DNA of 64,000 nucleotides from Streptomyces sp. NBC_01549 (GCF_026339955.1 NZ_JAPEPW010000001.1:310001-374000); one strand, 5' to 3'. Positions 33,567-47,472 are shown, numbered from the stretch's first letter. Translations and numbers: made by a program. Notes: generated from the sequence alone by a model not told the origin.

Positions 33567-35312
33567 GTGCGGTTCGAGGTGTGGGCACCGCAGGCCGACC
33601 GGATGACGCTCCACTGCGCGGGCGCCACGCGCGCGCTGGAGCGCGATCCGGAGCGCGCCGGATGGTGGACGGGCGACGCGGACGCGCAGGACGGCACGCG
33701 GTACGGGTTCGCGGTGGACGACGGCCCCGTGCTGCCCGATCCCCGCTCACGGCGGCAGCCGGACGGCCCGGACGGGCTGAGCGCGGTGGTCGACCAGGCT
33801 CAGTACGCGTGGCACACCGAGTGGGCGGGGCGACCGCTGCCGGGCGCGGTCCTGTACGAGCTGCACGTGGGGACGTACACCCCTGAAGGAACGCTGGACG
33901 CGGCGGCCGAGCGGCTCGAACACCTCGCGGAACTGGGCGTCACGCACGTCGAGTTGATGCCGCTGTGCCCGTTCCCCGGGCGGCACGGCTGGGGGTACGA
34001 GGGTGTCTGTCTGTGGGCCGTGCACGAGCCGTACGGCGGCCCGGAGGCGCTGAAGCGTTTCGTCGACCGGGCGCACGACCTCGGTCTGGGCGTGGTCCTC
34101 GACGTCGTGCACAACCACCTCGGCCCGTCCGGCAACTATCTGCCCGCGTTCGGGCCGTACTTCACGGACACCCATCAGACGCCCTGGGGCTCGGCCGTGA
34201 ACCTGGACGCACCGGGTTCGGACGAGGTGCGCGCGTATCTCGTGGGCAGCGCGCTGGCCTGGCTGCGGGACTACCGGCTGGACGGGCTGCGGCTGGACGC
34301 GGTGCACGCGTTGCGGGACACGCGCGCGACGCACTTCCTGGAGGAGCTGTCGACGGCCGTGGACGCTCTCGCCGACGATCTGGGCCGGCCGCTGTTCCTG
34401 ATCGCGGAGTCGGATCTGAACGACCCGCGGCTCGTCACCGCGCGCGTGGAGGGCGGTCTCGGGCTGCACGCGCAGTGGAACGACGACTTCCACCACGCGC
34501 TGCACACCGCGCTGACCGGTGAGAAGCAGGGCTACTACGCGGACTTCGCACGGGCTCCGTTCGCGACGCTCGCGAAGACGCTGACGTCCGGTTTCTTCCA
34601 CGACGGCACGTACTCGAGCTTCCGGGGTCGCCGCCACGGTCGCCCCCTGGACCGTACGCGCGTCTCGGCGCACCGGCTTCTCGGCTACTCCCAGACCCAC
34701 GACCAGATCGGCAACCGCGCCCAGGGGGACCGGCTGTCGGCGTCCCTCTCCCCCGGGCTGCTGGCCTGCGCGGCCGCGCTGACGCTCACCGGGCCCTTCA
34801 CCCCGATGCTGTTCATGGGCGAGGAGTGGGCGGCGGGCACCCCTTGGCAGTTCTTCACCGACCACACCGATCCCGAGCTCGCCGAGGCCGTACGGCGGGG
34901 CAGGCGCCGGGAGTTCGCGGCGCACGGCTGGGCCGAGGAGGACATCCCCGATCCCCAGGACCCGGCGACCCGCGACCGTTCCTGCCTGGACTGGTCGGAG
35001 CCCGAAAAGACTCTCCACGCGCGTGTGCTGGCCTGGTACCGCGAGCTGATCGACCTGCGCCACCGCCAGCCCGACCTCGCGGACCCCGACCTCGCCGCCG
35101 TCAAGGTCGCCTACGACGACCAGGCCCGCTGGCTGGCCCTGCGGCGCGGAGACGTACGGGTGGCGGTGAACCTCGGCAAGGAGGCCGCCGCGATCCCGCT
35201 GGGCCTGCGCCACGCGCGGGTGCTGGCCGCGTGGGAACCGGTCGAGGCGCCGGACGCGGACGGGTTGTTGAGCGTGCCCGGCGAGTCGTGTGTGGTGCTG
35301 ACGCAGACGTGA
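33567..35312 (+). CDS. treZ: Malto-oligosyltrehalose trehalohydrolase
   Basis: A 581-aa GH13 enzyme that cleaves trehalose from the trehalosyl ends made by TreY. It starts at GTG 33567 (VRFEVWAPQADRMTLHC) with AAGGGGGAA 7 nt upstream. After the N-terminal E-set domain, the barrel shows VVLDVVHNHLGPSGNYL, the catalytic Asp in DGLRLDAVHALRD, Glu in LIAESDLNDPR and the third Asp in TSQTHDQIGN-like YSQTHDQIGNRAQGDR. With GlgX and TreY it completes the conversion of glycogen to trehalose. Its separation from treY by P450 and peptidase genes is unusual for a pathway often seen as one cluster. Confidence 0.93.
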   Translation: MRFEVWAPQADRMTLHCAGATRALERDPERAGWWTGDADAQDGTRYGFAVDDGPVLPDPRSRRQPDGPDGLSAVVDQAQYAWHTEWAGRPLPGAVLYELHVGTYTPEGTLDAAAERLEHLAELGVTHVELMPLCPFPGRHGWGYEGVCLWAVHEPYGGPEALKRFVDRAHDLGLGVVLDVVHNHLGPSGNYLPAFGPYFTDTHQTPWGSAVNLDAPGSDEVRAYLVGSALAWLRDYRLDGLRLDAVHALRDTRATHFLEELSTAVDALADDLGRPLFLIAESDLNDPRLVTARVEGGLGLHAQWNDDFHHALHTALTGEKQGYYADFARAPFATLAKTLTSGFFHDGTYSSFRGRRHGRPLDRTRVSAHRLLGYSQTHDQIGNRAQGDRLSASLSPGLLACAAALTLTGPFTPMLFMGEEWAAGTPWQFFTDHTDPELAEAVRRGRRREFAAHGWAEEDIPDPQDPATRDRSCLDWSEPEKTLHARVLAWYRELIDLRHRQPDLADPDLAAVKVAYDDQARWLALRRGDVRVAVNLGKEAAAIPLGLRHARVLAAWEPVEAPDADGLLSVPGESCVVLTQT

Positions 35313-35339
35313 GCGCCGGACGGTTTCGCGCTGCCGGGC

Positions 35340-36269
35340 TCAGTCGTCGCCCGGCAGTTCCGTGACCCGTTCGAGGAGGATCGGCTCCCAGGCGCGGCCC
35401 AGTTGGGTCCGCAGCAGCGGGAGCGGGCCCTCGGCGCGGCCCCGCAGACGCTCGGCGAGGCGGATCACCGTGTCGCACCGGGACAGCCACAGGCCGCGCA
35501 GACAAGGGCGGGCGCCATAGCCGGCGAGGGTGGCGGCGCGTACGGCGGCGGGGGCGCCGACGGCGATCGCGAGCCCGGCGATGTCCTCGGCGGGGTCCCC
35601 GAGGACCGCGTCGGTCCAGCCCAGGACCCCGCGCACCCGCCCGTCGGCGCTCACCACCAGGTGTTCGCCCTTGAGGCCGTGGTGGACGAGGACGGCGGCC
35701 GCGGTCTGCGCGGCGAGCTGGCCGGCGGCGGGCGGGGTGAGCTGGGCGAGGCGTCCGGGGTCGAACTCGTCGGCGGCGGCGAGCCGCTCGGCGGCCGCTT
35801 CCACGGCCGTCCGCAGCTCCTCCAGGGAGCGTGGCGCCGCCCGTGGCACCCCGAGCGCCTCGGCCTGCCGTACGGACACCTCGCGCAGCCCCGTGAGCAG
35901 GCCGGCGAGGTCCGCCTCCCCGACCGCGGAGACGTGCTGCACCTCGCCGGAGCGGCCGGGCAGCCGGGTGTCGAGGGTGTAGGTCAGCCCGCCCGCCCAG
36001 TCGCCGTGCGCGACGCTCGTCGGCACCGCGACCCCGACGAGCGGGCGAACCAGGTCACGCAGCCGCAGCTCGCGGCGCCGGCGCACGGCGGCCTCGCCGT
36101 CCGGGGCGAGGCGCAGCACATGGCGGGTGCCGACCCACCAGGTGAAGTGCTCACCGCCCTCGGTGACGGGCCGGACGTCGGGGCCCGCGCCCGCCGCCTC
36201 ACCGGCGGCCGGCAGCGAACGCACCAGTCGGCGGACGGTGTCCGCGGTCGGTGTCGGTACCTGGGTCAT
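35340..36269 (-). CDS. Phosphotransferase-fold protein with lost catalytic residues (probable pseudokinase)
   Basis: A 309-aa APH-fold protein. The region that should read HGD-L-K-G-E-H reads VHHGLKGEHLVV (195-206), so the catalytic Asp is Gly198, and the metal-binding Asp of the IDW motif is Gly217 in RVRGVLGWTDAVLGDPAED. The rest of the fold, including GDPAEDIAGLA, is well kept and the frame is open, so it looks like a selected non-catalytic protein rather than a decaying gene. It may bind a nucleotide or small molecule, or regulate a partner. It lies 67 bp downstream of the M24 peptidase gene on the same strand. Confidence 0.75.
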   Translation of the reverse strand: MTQVPTPTADTVRRLVRSLPAAGEAAGAGPDVRPVTEGGEHFTWWVGTRHVLRLAPDGEAAVRRRRELRLRDLVRPLVGVAVPTSVAHGDWAGGLTYTLDTRLPGRSGEVQHVSAVGEADLAGLLTGLREVSVRQAEALGVPRAAPRSLEELRTAVEAAAERLAAADEFDPGRLAQLTPPAAGQLAAQTAAAVLVHHGLKGEHLVVSADGRVRGVLGWTDAVLGDPAEDIAGLAIAVGAPAAVRAATLAGYGARPCLRGLWLSRCDTVIRLAERLRGRAEGPLPLLRTQLGRAWEPILLERVTELPGDD

Positions 36270-36336
36270 GGTCGCGCCGTTGCCGTCGGGGGCCTTGGAC
36301 TGCCGGGAGGCCCTGGGGAGTACTTCTGGTGGCCGG

Positions 36337-37452
36337 TCAGTCGACGATCGCCATCTCTCGGGACGTGGTGTTGAGGCGCCATCCGCCCTCCTCGGTCACC
36401 GTCACAATGTCCTCGATGCGCACTCCGAAGCGGCCGGGCAGATAGATGCCGGGCTCCACGGAGAAGCACATCCCGGGCACGAGGGGCAGCTCCTCGCCCT
36501 CGATCATGTAGGGCGGTTCGTGGGTGGTGACGCCGATGCCGTGCCCGGTGCGGTGGATGAAGTACTCGCCGTATCCCGCCTCGGTGATGACGGCGCGGGC
36601 CGCCCGGTCGACGTCCTGGCAGGCGGCCCCCGGCCGGACCGCGGCGACGCCCGCCTCCTGGGCAGCGCGCACGACGTCGTGCACCCGGCGCTCCTCGATG
36701 TCCGGCTCGCCGACGTGGACCGTGCGGGAGGTGTCGGAGCCGTAGCCGTGCTTGAGGCCGCCGAAGTCGAGGACGACCATGTCACCGCGCTCGATGACAC
36801 GTTGACCGGCCTCGTGGTGCGGGTTGGCCCCGTTCGGGCCCGAGGCGACGATGGTGAAGTCGACCTGGGAGTGTCCGAAGTGCCGCAGCAGGTCGGCGAG
36901 GTCCGCGGCGACCTCGGCCTCCCTGCGCCCCGCGAAGGGTACTTTCCGGATCTCCTCGTACGCGGCGTCCGCGGCCGCCCCGGCCTCCGCCAACCGCTCC
37001 ACCTCCGCCGCGTCCTTGACCGCCCGCAGCATCGGCAGGGCCGCGGTGAGGGCCACGTACCGCGTGTCCGGCAGCCGCTGCTGGAGGCCGAGCAGATGCA
37101 TGGCCCAGGCGTTGTCGCTGACGCCGAAGCGTCCGTCGCTCCCGACCAGGGGCGCGGCCGCCTCGTACGGGTCCTTGCCGTCGGTCCAGTCGCGCAGGGT
37201 CAGCATGGGGGCCGCCGCTGCCGCGTCCGGGGCCTCCAGGGTCGGCACGACCAGCACGGGGTCCTGTCCGGCCCTGAGCACCAGCAGGGTGAGCCGCTCG
37301 GTCTCCCCGGGCCGGTAGCCGGTCAGCCACACCAGATCGGGCCCAGGGGCGATCAGGACGCCGTCGAGCCCCGCGTCCGCGGCGGCCTCGGCCGCGCGCC
37401 GCATACGGGCCTCGTAGTCACCGGCGGTGAAGGGCGCGGGCGTGACGGTCAT
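36337..37452 (-). CDS. M24 family Xaa-Pro peptidase
   Basis: A 371-aa two-domain peptidase. Residues 1-150 are the creatinase N-domain and 155-371 the pita-bread domain. The five metal ligands are readable: Asp in MVVLDFGG, Asp in YGSDTSRTVHVG, His in HRTGHGIGVTTHEPPYM, Glu in FSVEPGIYLPG and Glu in GVRIEDIVTVT. It removes an N-terminal residue before proline, in the cytoplasm. It starts at ATG 37452 and lies downstream of the geosmin synthase gene on the same strand, after a likely terminator. Confidence 0.9.
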   Translation of the reverse strand: MTVTPAPFTAGDYEARMRRAAEAAADAGLDGVLIAPGPDLVWLTGYRPGETERLTLLVLRAGQDPVLVVPTLEAPDAAAAAPMLTLRDWTDGKDPYEAAAPLVGSDGRFGVSDNAWAMHLLGLQQRLPDTRYVALTAALPMLRAVKDAAEVERLAEAGAAADAAYEEIRKVPFAGRREAEVAADLADLLRHFGHSQVDFTIVASGPNGANPHHEAGQRVIERGDMVVLDFGGLKHGYGSDTSRTVHVGEPDIEERRVHDVVRAAQEAGVAAVRPGAACQDVDRAARAVITEAGYGEYFIHRTGHGIGVTTHEPPYMIEGEELPLVPGMCFSVEPGIYLPGRFGVRIEDIVTVTEEGGWRLNTTSREMAIVD

Positions 37453-37708
37453 CCATGCCTCCGCTTGTCCGGAGCTTTCCCAGGGGCTACGGGCAGCATC
37501 CTGCCCTTTTGCCGAAGCGGGCGCGAGCCGGTTACGACCGTGTCGTCACTCCGGGAGCTCGGCCGACGACGCGGTACCGGTCGCCGAGGCCGCCGGAGAG
37601 CTCCTCGTGGGGCTCTCCGGGACGGCCGGCGAGGACGAGTGTGGAGCGGAGCCTCGCCGGGGCGACGGACATCGGCGCGGACCCCGGTACGGGCGTCCGT
37701 ACGGGCGC

Positions 37709-37740
37709 CCCTACGGACACCGATGCCGACACCCGTAGGG
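37709..37740 (-). terminator. Stem-loop just downstream of geosmin synthase
   Basis: CCCTACGG (37709-37716) pairs perfectly with CCGTAGGG (37733-37740) across a 16-nt loop, 3 bp past the geoA stop. A terminator or 3'-end stabiliser is likely. Confidence 0.5.
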
Positions 37741-37743
37741 ACA

Positions 37744-40087
<2,344 letters not shown>

Positions 40088-40223
40088 TCCGGGGACATCC
40101 GCAGGGTGGGACATGATCACACCATCGCGTGAATTTACCCCTTTTCCTGTCAACGGCACGGGCCCCGAGGGCGCTCCGACACGCGCTCTTGCCGACCCGC
40201 GCCCGTCGGGCCACGGTGGTCGC

Positions 40224-41081
40224 ATGACCTCCTTCGTCCTTCCCCATGAAGTGCACGGCGACGGCGCCCACAAGGTGATCGCCGTGCACGGCTGGTTCGC
40301 CGACCGGTCCGCCTACGCGGCGGTGGTCCCGGATCTCGACCGCGCCGCGTTCCAGTACGCGCTGGTCGATCTGCGCGGCTACGGGGAGGCGAGGGACGCG
40401 GTCGGCGCGTACACCACCGCCGAGGCCGCCGCCGACGTGGTCGAGCTGGCGGACCGGCTCGGCTGGGAGCGGTTCTCGGTGGTCGGCCACTCGATGGGCG
40501 CCGCCGTCGCCCAGCGCCTGCTGGCGCTCGCCCCGGACCGGCTGCGCCGACTCGTCGGGATCTCACCGGTGCCCGCGTCCGGGCTGCCGCTGCCCGCCGA
40601 CCAGTGGGAGCTGTTCTCGGACGCCGCGCACAAGCCCGGGAACCGGCGGGCCATCATCGACTTCACGACCGGCGGCCGGCTGCCCGCCGCGTGGCTCGAC
40701 CGGATGGTGGCGCGCTCGCTGGAGCTCAGCGACGCCAAGGCGTTCCGCGCCTATCTGGACTCCTGGGCCGGCGACGACTTCCACACCGAGGTCGAGGGCG
40801 CGACGGTGCCCGCGCTCGCGGTGACCGGGGCGCTGGATCCCGCGCTGTCCGCCGGTCTGATGCGGGAGACCTGGATGTGCTGGTACCCGGACGCGGAGCT
40901 GTTCGAGCTGCCCGGGGCAGGCCATTACGCGATGGACGAGAGCCCGCTGGACCTGATCCGCGTCGTGGAGGCCTTCCTGCGCTCGCAGGACGCGGGCCGG
41001 GGCAGCGGCGAGGAGGTGGACGTGGATACGGGCCGCGACGAGGGGGTGGGCGCGAGCGAGCGGGAGGACGAGCCGGCGTGA
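40224..41081 (+). CDS. Alpha/beta hydrolase
   Basis: A 285-aa serine hydrolase. The oxyanion region is VIAVHGWFADRSAY, the nucleophile Ser is in VVGHSMGAAVAQR, the acid is the Asp of VTGALDPAL and the His is in LPGAGHYAMDESP. The C-terminal 25 residues are charged and probably disordered. Substrate unknown; esters, lactones or haloalkanes are possible. The start at ATG 40224 faces away from geoA. Its stop overlaps the GTG start of the P450 gene by 4 nt (GTGA), so the two are translated together and may act in one pathway. Confidence 0.85.
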   Translation: MTSFVLPHEVHGDGAHKVIAVHGWFADRSAYAAVVPDLDRAAFQYALVDLRGYGEARDAVGAYTTAEAAADVVELADRLGWERFSVVGHSMGAAVAQRLLALAPDRLRRLVGISPVPASGLPLPADQWELFSDAAHKPGNRRAIIDFTTGGRLPAAWLDRMVARSLELSDAKAFRAYLDSWAGDDFHTEVEGATVPALAVTGALDPALSAGLMRETWMCWYPDAELFELPGAGHYAMDESPLDLIRVVEAFLRSQDAGRGSGEEVDVDTGRDEGVGASEREDEPA

Positions 41082-42343
41082 GCGTACGCGAGAGTGCCCC
41101 GCCCGTCCCCGACGTCTTCGATCCCCGGCGGTACGCCGACGGGGTCCCGTACGCCGCCTACCGCACCCTGCGCGACCACCACCCCGTGGCCTGGCAGGAC
41201 GAGTCCGAGGTGCTGGGCTGGCCGGCCGGGCCCGGCTTCTGGGCGGTGACCCGGCACGCCGACGTGGTCCGGGTGCTGAAGGACTCGGCGACGTACTCCT
41301 CGTGTCTCGGAGCGACCCAGATCCGCGATCCCGACCCGGACGACCTGCCCTTCATCCGGCGCATGATGCTCAATCAGGATCCCCCGGACCATGGCAGGTT
41401 GCGGAGGCTGGTCAGCCGCGCCTTCACTCCTCGCCGTGTCGAGCACTTCGCGTCGGCCGTCCGCGCCCGGGCCCGGGACCTGCTCGGGAATGCGGTGGCA
41501 CAGGCCCGCGCGGGCGACGGCGTCTTCGATCTCGTCGCCACCGTCACCGACGAGTACGCCCTGCTCAACCTCGCCGACCTGCTCGGCGTTCCGGAGCGCG
41601 ACCGGGGCCTGCTGCTGCGCTGGACCCAGCGCGTCATCGGCTACCAGGACCCCGACGAGGCGGGCGAGCCCGTGCTCGACGCGCACGGCCGTCCGGTCGA
41701 TCCACGCTCCCCGGCGATGCTGCGGGACATGTTCGCATACGCGCACCAACTGGCCCTCTACAAGAAGAACCATCCGAGCGACGACGTCATGACCACCCTC
41801 GCCGCCGACCCCGAACTGACCGCCACCGAACTGGAGATGTTCTTCTTCCTTCTCACGGTCGCGGGCAACGACACGGTGCGCAGCGCGGCGCCCGGTGGAA
41901 TCCTGACACTCGCTCGCCACCCGGACGCCTACGCCACCCTGCGTGCCGGGAGCAGCGAACTCGGCCCAGCGGTGGAAGAGTTGCTGCGACTGCATCCGCC
42001 GGTGCTCAGCTTCCGCCGTACGGCGACCCTGGACACCGAGCTGGCCGGGCAGCGCATCCACGCGGGCGACAAGGTGGTCGTCTTCCACGCCTCGGCCAAC
42101 CACGACGAGCGGGTCTTCAGCGATCCGGACCGGCTCGACCTGACGCGCTCCCCCAACCCCCATGTCTCCTTCGGCGACGGCCCGCACGTCTGTCTCGGCG
42201 CCCACTTCGCCCGTCTTCAGCTGCGTGTGCTGTACGAGGAGGTGTTGCGGGCCCTGCCCGTACTGCGCACGGCCGCGCCTGCCCGACGCCTCGTCTCGAA
42301 CTTCATCAACGGGATCAAGTCGCTGCCCCTGGAGGCCGCTTGA
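41078..42343 (+). CDS. Cytochrome P450, CYP125/CYP111-like group
   Basis: A 421-aa P450. The I-helix motif is LLTVAGNDTVRSAAPGG, ExxR is in VEELLRLHPP and the heme loop is SFGDGPHVCLGAHFAR. The FIRRMMLNQDPPDHGRLRR segment and AGN(D/E)T pattern resemble P450s acting on terpenoid or steroid side chains, such as CYP125, CYP142 and linalool 8-hydroxylase. The substrate is not proven. Start overlap with the hydrolase gene indicates one operon. Electron partners are not encoded nearby. It converges on the ARMT1-type gene with a 3-bp gap. Confidence 0.88.
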   Translation: MSVRESAPPVPDVFDPRRYADGVPYAAYRTLRDHHPVAWQDESEVLGWPAGPGFWAVTRHADVVRVLKDSATYSSCLGATQIRDPDPDDLPFIRRMMLNQDPPDHGRLRRLVSRAFTPRRVEHFASAVRARARDLLGNAVAQARAGDGVFDLVATVTDEYALLNLADLLGVPERDRGLLLRWTQRVIGYQDPDEAGEPVLDAHGRPVDPRSPAMLRDMFAYAHQLALYKKNHPSDDVMTTLAADPELTATELEMFFFLLTVAGNDTVRSAAPGGILTLARHPDAYATLRAGSSELGPAVEELLRLHPPVLSFRRTATLDTELAGQRIHAGDKVVVFHASANHDERVFSDPDRLDLTRSPNPHVSFGDGPHVCLGAHFARLQLRVLYEEVLRALPVLRTAAPARRLVSNFINGIKSLPLEAA

Positions 42344-42346
42344 CCA

Positions 42347-43513
42347 TCAGACCCGCACCTGGATCAGCGCATGCGTGCCGCTCGTACGCCAGCGCCGGCC
42401 CTCGGCCGCGTCGAGGGCGGCCTCCGTACGGGAGTCCAGGCCCACGATCACATCGGACTTGAGGGTGCGCAGCGCGGCGACCGGGCCCGGGAAGTACGCG
42501 GTGGGCTCGGCGAAGGGCGTGTCGGCGGGGTAGAGCCGGTCGCCGACCAGACGGCGGTAGTTCAGGTCGCCCTTCATGAGGGTGACGTCGGCCTCGGCGA
42601 ACTCCCGGCGGAGGTCGTCGGGCATGTCGGCGTATGGTAGCGGGGCGCAGGAGAAGGGGTGGGCCCGGACGGTGAGGCGCCCGTCGGTCATGGCCGCCCA
42701 CAGCCGGTGGCCGGACTCGCCCGCCGCCCCCTTCGCGCTGGTGAGGTGGCGCAGGGCGTCGATCACGTCGGCGGTCGTGGCGTCGGAGACGTAGTACGGG
42801 TACGGCTTCACCTGCAAGAGGGCGCGGCCGACGCGGCGGTGGTGGAGCAGGTGGTCGATCAGGAGCAGATCGGGGATGAGTTCCCGGCCCGAGTTGTCCG
42901 CCACCAGGCAGAGGGTGCCGCCGGCGAACAGGGACTGCAGCACCTCGCCTTCGTCGGCCACCAGTTGGGCATCCACGGTTGTTTCCCCCGCTGCGGCCAC
43001 GAGGCGGAACCCGAGGTCCGCGCGGTTGCCCCACAGCGAGCCGTGCAGCAGCGCCCCCTCGCGCTCCTCGACCGGCCGCTCGGTGAGCGGGTCGAGCGCG
43101 GCGAGTTCCTCGTCCGCCTCCGGGGTGTCGAGTTCCGCGAGTTTGAAAGGGCGGAAGGGGTCGATGCCCTTCCAGGCACCGGGAGTGAAGTAGCCGACGG
43201 CTTCGAGGAGTTGGCGGTAGAAGTAGCTCTCGGACCAGAGGAAGGGCACATCGAACCAGGAGCGGCCGAAGTACTCCGTGGCGCCCCACCGCTCCCACTG
43301 TTCACGGTCCGCCGCCCGCTCGCCGAGCGGTTCGACGACTCCCTCGGTGGCGTTCTTCAGCAGGGCGTCGAGCGCTCGGTGCTGCTCGGGGCCGTACGGG
43401 AAGGCGTCCCGCACCTTCCGGATGAGGGCCGGATGCCGCTCGGCCAGCACGCTCCAGGGGAACGAGCCCGGCTCGTCGCTGAGGATCACGGGCGCGTCGG
43501 CGGGTTCAGACAT
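42347..43513 (-). CDS. Damage-control phosphatase, ARMT1 family (DUF89)
   Basis: A 388-aa protein of the DUF89/ARMT1 fold, which removes phosphate from damaged or excess sugar phosphates using a divalent metal. The metal-site motifs are LVADNSGRELIPDLLLIDHL and ADVTLMKGDLNYRRL with the preceding Asp. WESYFYRQLLEAVGYF-like sequence (WSESYFYRQLLEAVGYF) is typical of the N-terminal helical part. ATG 43513 gives the usual length. It is on the same strand as the upstream protease gene but is separated from it by a strong terminator, so it has its own promoter or depends on read-through. Confidence 0.85.
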   Translation of the reverse strand: MSEPADAPVILSDEPGSFPWSVLAERHPALIRKVRDAFPYGPEQHRALDALLKNATEGVVEPLGERAADREQWERWGATEYFGRSWFDVPFLWSESYFYRQLLEAVGYFTPGAWKGIDPFRPFKLAELDTPEADEELAALDPLTERPVEEREGALLHGSLWGNRADLGFRLVAAAGETTVDAQLVADEGEVLQSLFAGGTLCLVADNSGRELIPDLLLIDHLLHHRRVGRALLQVKPYPYYVSDATTADVIDALRHLTSAKGAAGESGHRLWAAMTDGRLTVRAHPFSCAPLPYADMPDDLRREFAEADVTLMKGDLNYRRLVGDRLYPADTPFAEPTAYFPGPVAALRTLKSDVIVGLDSRTEAALDAAEGRRWRTSGTHALIQVRV

Positions 43514-43540
43514 GTGGCTCACGCTACCGGCTGAGCCGAA

Positions 43541-43573
43541 AGGGGCGGCCCACGCCGCGCGTGGGCCGCCCCT
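43541..43573 (-). terminator. Strong terminator after the subtilisin-like protease gene
   Basis: A perfect 15-bp stem (AGGGGCGGCCCACGC with its reverse complement) and a 3-nt loop, followed on the minus strand by TTTCGG. It lies 18 bp beyond the protease stop. Confidence 0.9.
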
Positions 43574-43590
43574 CCCCCCGTGGGCCGCGC

Positions 43591-45405
<1,815 letters not shown>

Positions 45406-45794
45406 GGGCTTGCCTTTCGTGGCCGGCTCCGGGCGGTGCGAGACGCGGCGGAGCAGCGGTCGAATCGCTTCGTCGTCGAAGCGGCGGGGGGTGCAGTCCA
45501 GAAGCGGCGCGGTGGCCGGCCATACGTCGCGAGCGACCGGTCAGGGGTTGCCTGTGGGTCGGCTGTGCCCGAACGATAGGCAAAGCCCAGGTAATACGGA
45601 TACAGGGGAAACCCTCGATCTGGCCGGTAACCGACCCTCGAGCGAGCCCAGTTGGCCGAGAGTGCCCGGTTTCACCCGGCCGGCGGATCTGAACGCGGGG
45701 CCCCGTGTCCCCGTACTTCACTGTGCGGCCGCGTCTGCGCGCGATGCCGTACGGCCGCACCCGCCGCCCCCACCCCCGCGAGGAGACCCACCGG
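45406..45794. other. Divergent promoter region between protease and LPMO genes
   Basis: About 390 bp without a convincing gene. It must contain promoters for both divergent secreted-enzyme genes. A relatively AT-rich island (GGTAATACGGATACAGGGG, 45590-45608) is the best place for a -10 element. I searched by eye for a DasR-type operator near the LPMO and saw none. Confidence 0.45.
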
Positions 45795-46733
45795 ATGACC
45801 GCACACCGCACCGCCACCGCGGCCGCTGTCGCCGTGGCGGCCCCGCTGCTCCTCATGACGTGGGCCGCGGGTCCGGCCCAGGCGCACGGCGCACCGACGG
45901 ATCCGGTCAGTCGAGTGGTGGCGTGCTCGCCGGAAGGCGGCAGCAACACCGCTACGGCGGCCTGCAAGGCGGCGATCGCGGCGAACGGCGCACCCTTCAC
46001 CGCCTGGGACAACCTCCGGGTCGCCGGTGTGGCCGGCCGGGACCGCCGGCTAATCCCGGACGGGCAGCTGTGCAGCGGGGGCCTGCCCGCCTACAAGGGA
46101 CTGAACCTGGCCCGCGCCGACTGGCCCTCGACGCGGATGACGCCGGGCGCGACCTTCACGCTCTCCTACAGTTCGACGATTCCGCACACGGGAACCTTCA
46201 AGCTGTATCTGTCCAAGCCCGGGTACGACCCGACCAAGCCCCTCAAGTGGTCCGATCTGCCGACGAAACCGTTCGCCACGGCCACCGATCCCGCGCTGGT
46301 GAACGGTGCCTACCGGATCAAGGCCACGCTGCCCTCCGACCGGACAGGCCGGCAGATGCTGTACACCATCTGGCAGAACACGAGCACGACGGACACGTAC
46401 TACTCGTGCTCGGACGTGGTCTTCCCGAGCGCGAGCGGTGGCGGCGGGGCCGCCGCGCCGACGACCTCGTCCCCGGCGCGTGCGACAGCCACGGCCACCC
46501 GGAAGGCTCCGCAGAGCCCGCGGACGACCACCGCCCCCGCCGACCGGTCACCGTCGCCCGCCCCGGAGAGCAGCGCGGCGACGACCGTGGTGACCGCGCC
46601 CGACCATCTCACGCCGGCCGCGGACACCTCGTCCGGCTCCAGCAACACGCTCCCCCTCGTCGCAGGGGCGGGGGGAGCGGCCGCGTTGCTGCTCACCGCC
46701 GGCGTCGCCATCACGCTGCGCCGCCGCCGGTGA
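45795..46733 (+). CDS. Lytic polysaccharide monooxygenase (AA10) with C-terminal membrane anchor
   Basis: A 312-aa protein. ATG 45795 has AGGAG 9 nt upstream. The signal peptide ends AGPAQA and the mature chain begins HGAPTDP, so His1 and the later His in TIPHTGTFKLYL form the copper histidine brace. The catalytic domain covers about 31-215 and includes WSDLPTKPF and YTIWQNTSTTDTYYSCSD. A Ser/Thr/Pro/Ala-rich linker (215-285) leads to LPLVAGAGGAAALLLTAG and a final RRRR, a wall or membrane anchor. It cleaves chitin or cellulose oxidatively; unlike most AA10 enzymes it should stay on the cell surface. Confidence 0.9.
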   Translation: MTAHRTATAAAVAVAAPLLLMTWAAGPAQAHGAPTDPVSRVVACSPEGGSNTATAACKAAIAANGAPFTAWDNLRVAGVAGRDRRLIPDGQLCSGGLPAYKGLNLARADWPSTRMTPGATFTLSYSSTIPHTGTFKLYLSKPGYDPTKPLKWSDLPTKPFATATDPALVNGAYRIKATLPSDRTGRQMLYTIWQNTSTTDTYYSCSDVVFPSASGGGGAAAPTTSSPARATATATRKAPQSPRTTTAPADRSPSPAPESSAATTVVTAPDHLTPAADTSSGSSNTLPLVAGAGGAAALLLTAGVAITLRRRR

Positions 46734-46751
46734 GCGGTCGTCCGGGTTCCG

Positions 46752-47417
<666 letters not shown>

Positions 47418-47472
47418 TCAGACGGGCGTGCGGGTGTGTACGGCGCCGCCGCGGACATGCCGCCACGGCGGA

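Noticed and set aside
46640..46733. Classical LPXTG sortase signal on the LPMO
   Set aside because: The sequence is LPLVAG, which departs from LPXTG and the actinobacterial LAXTG form; a membrane tail is the safer reading.
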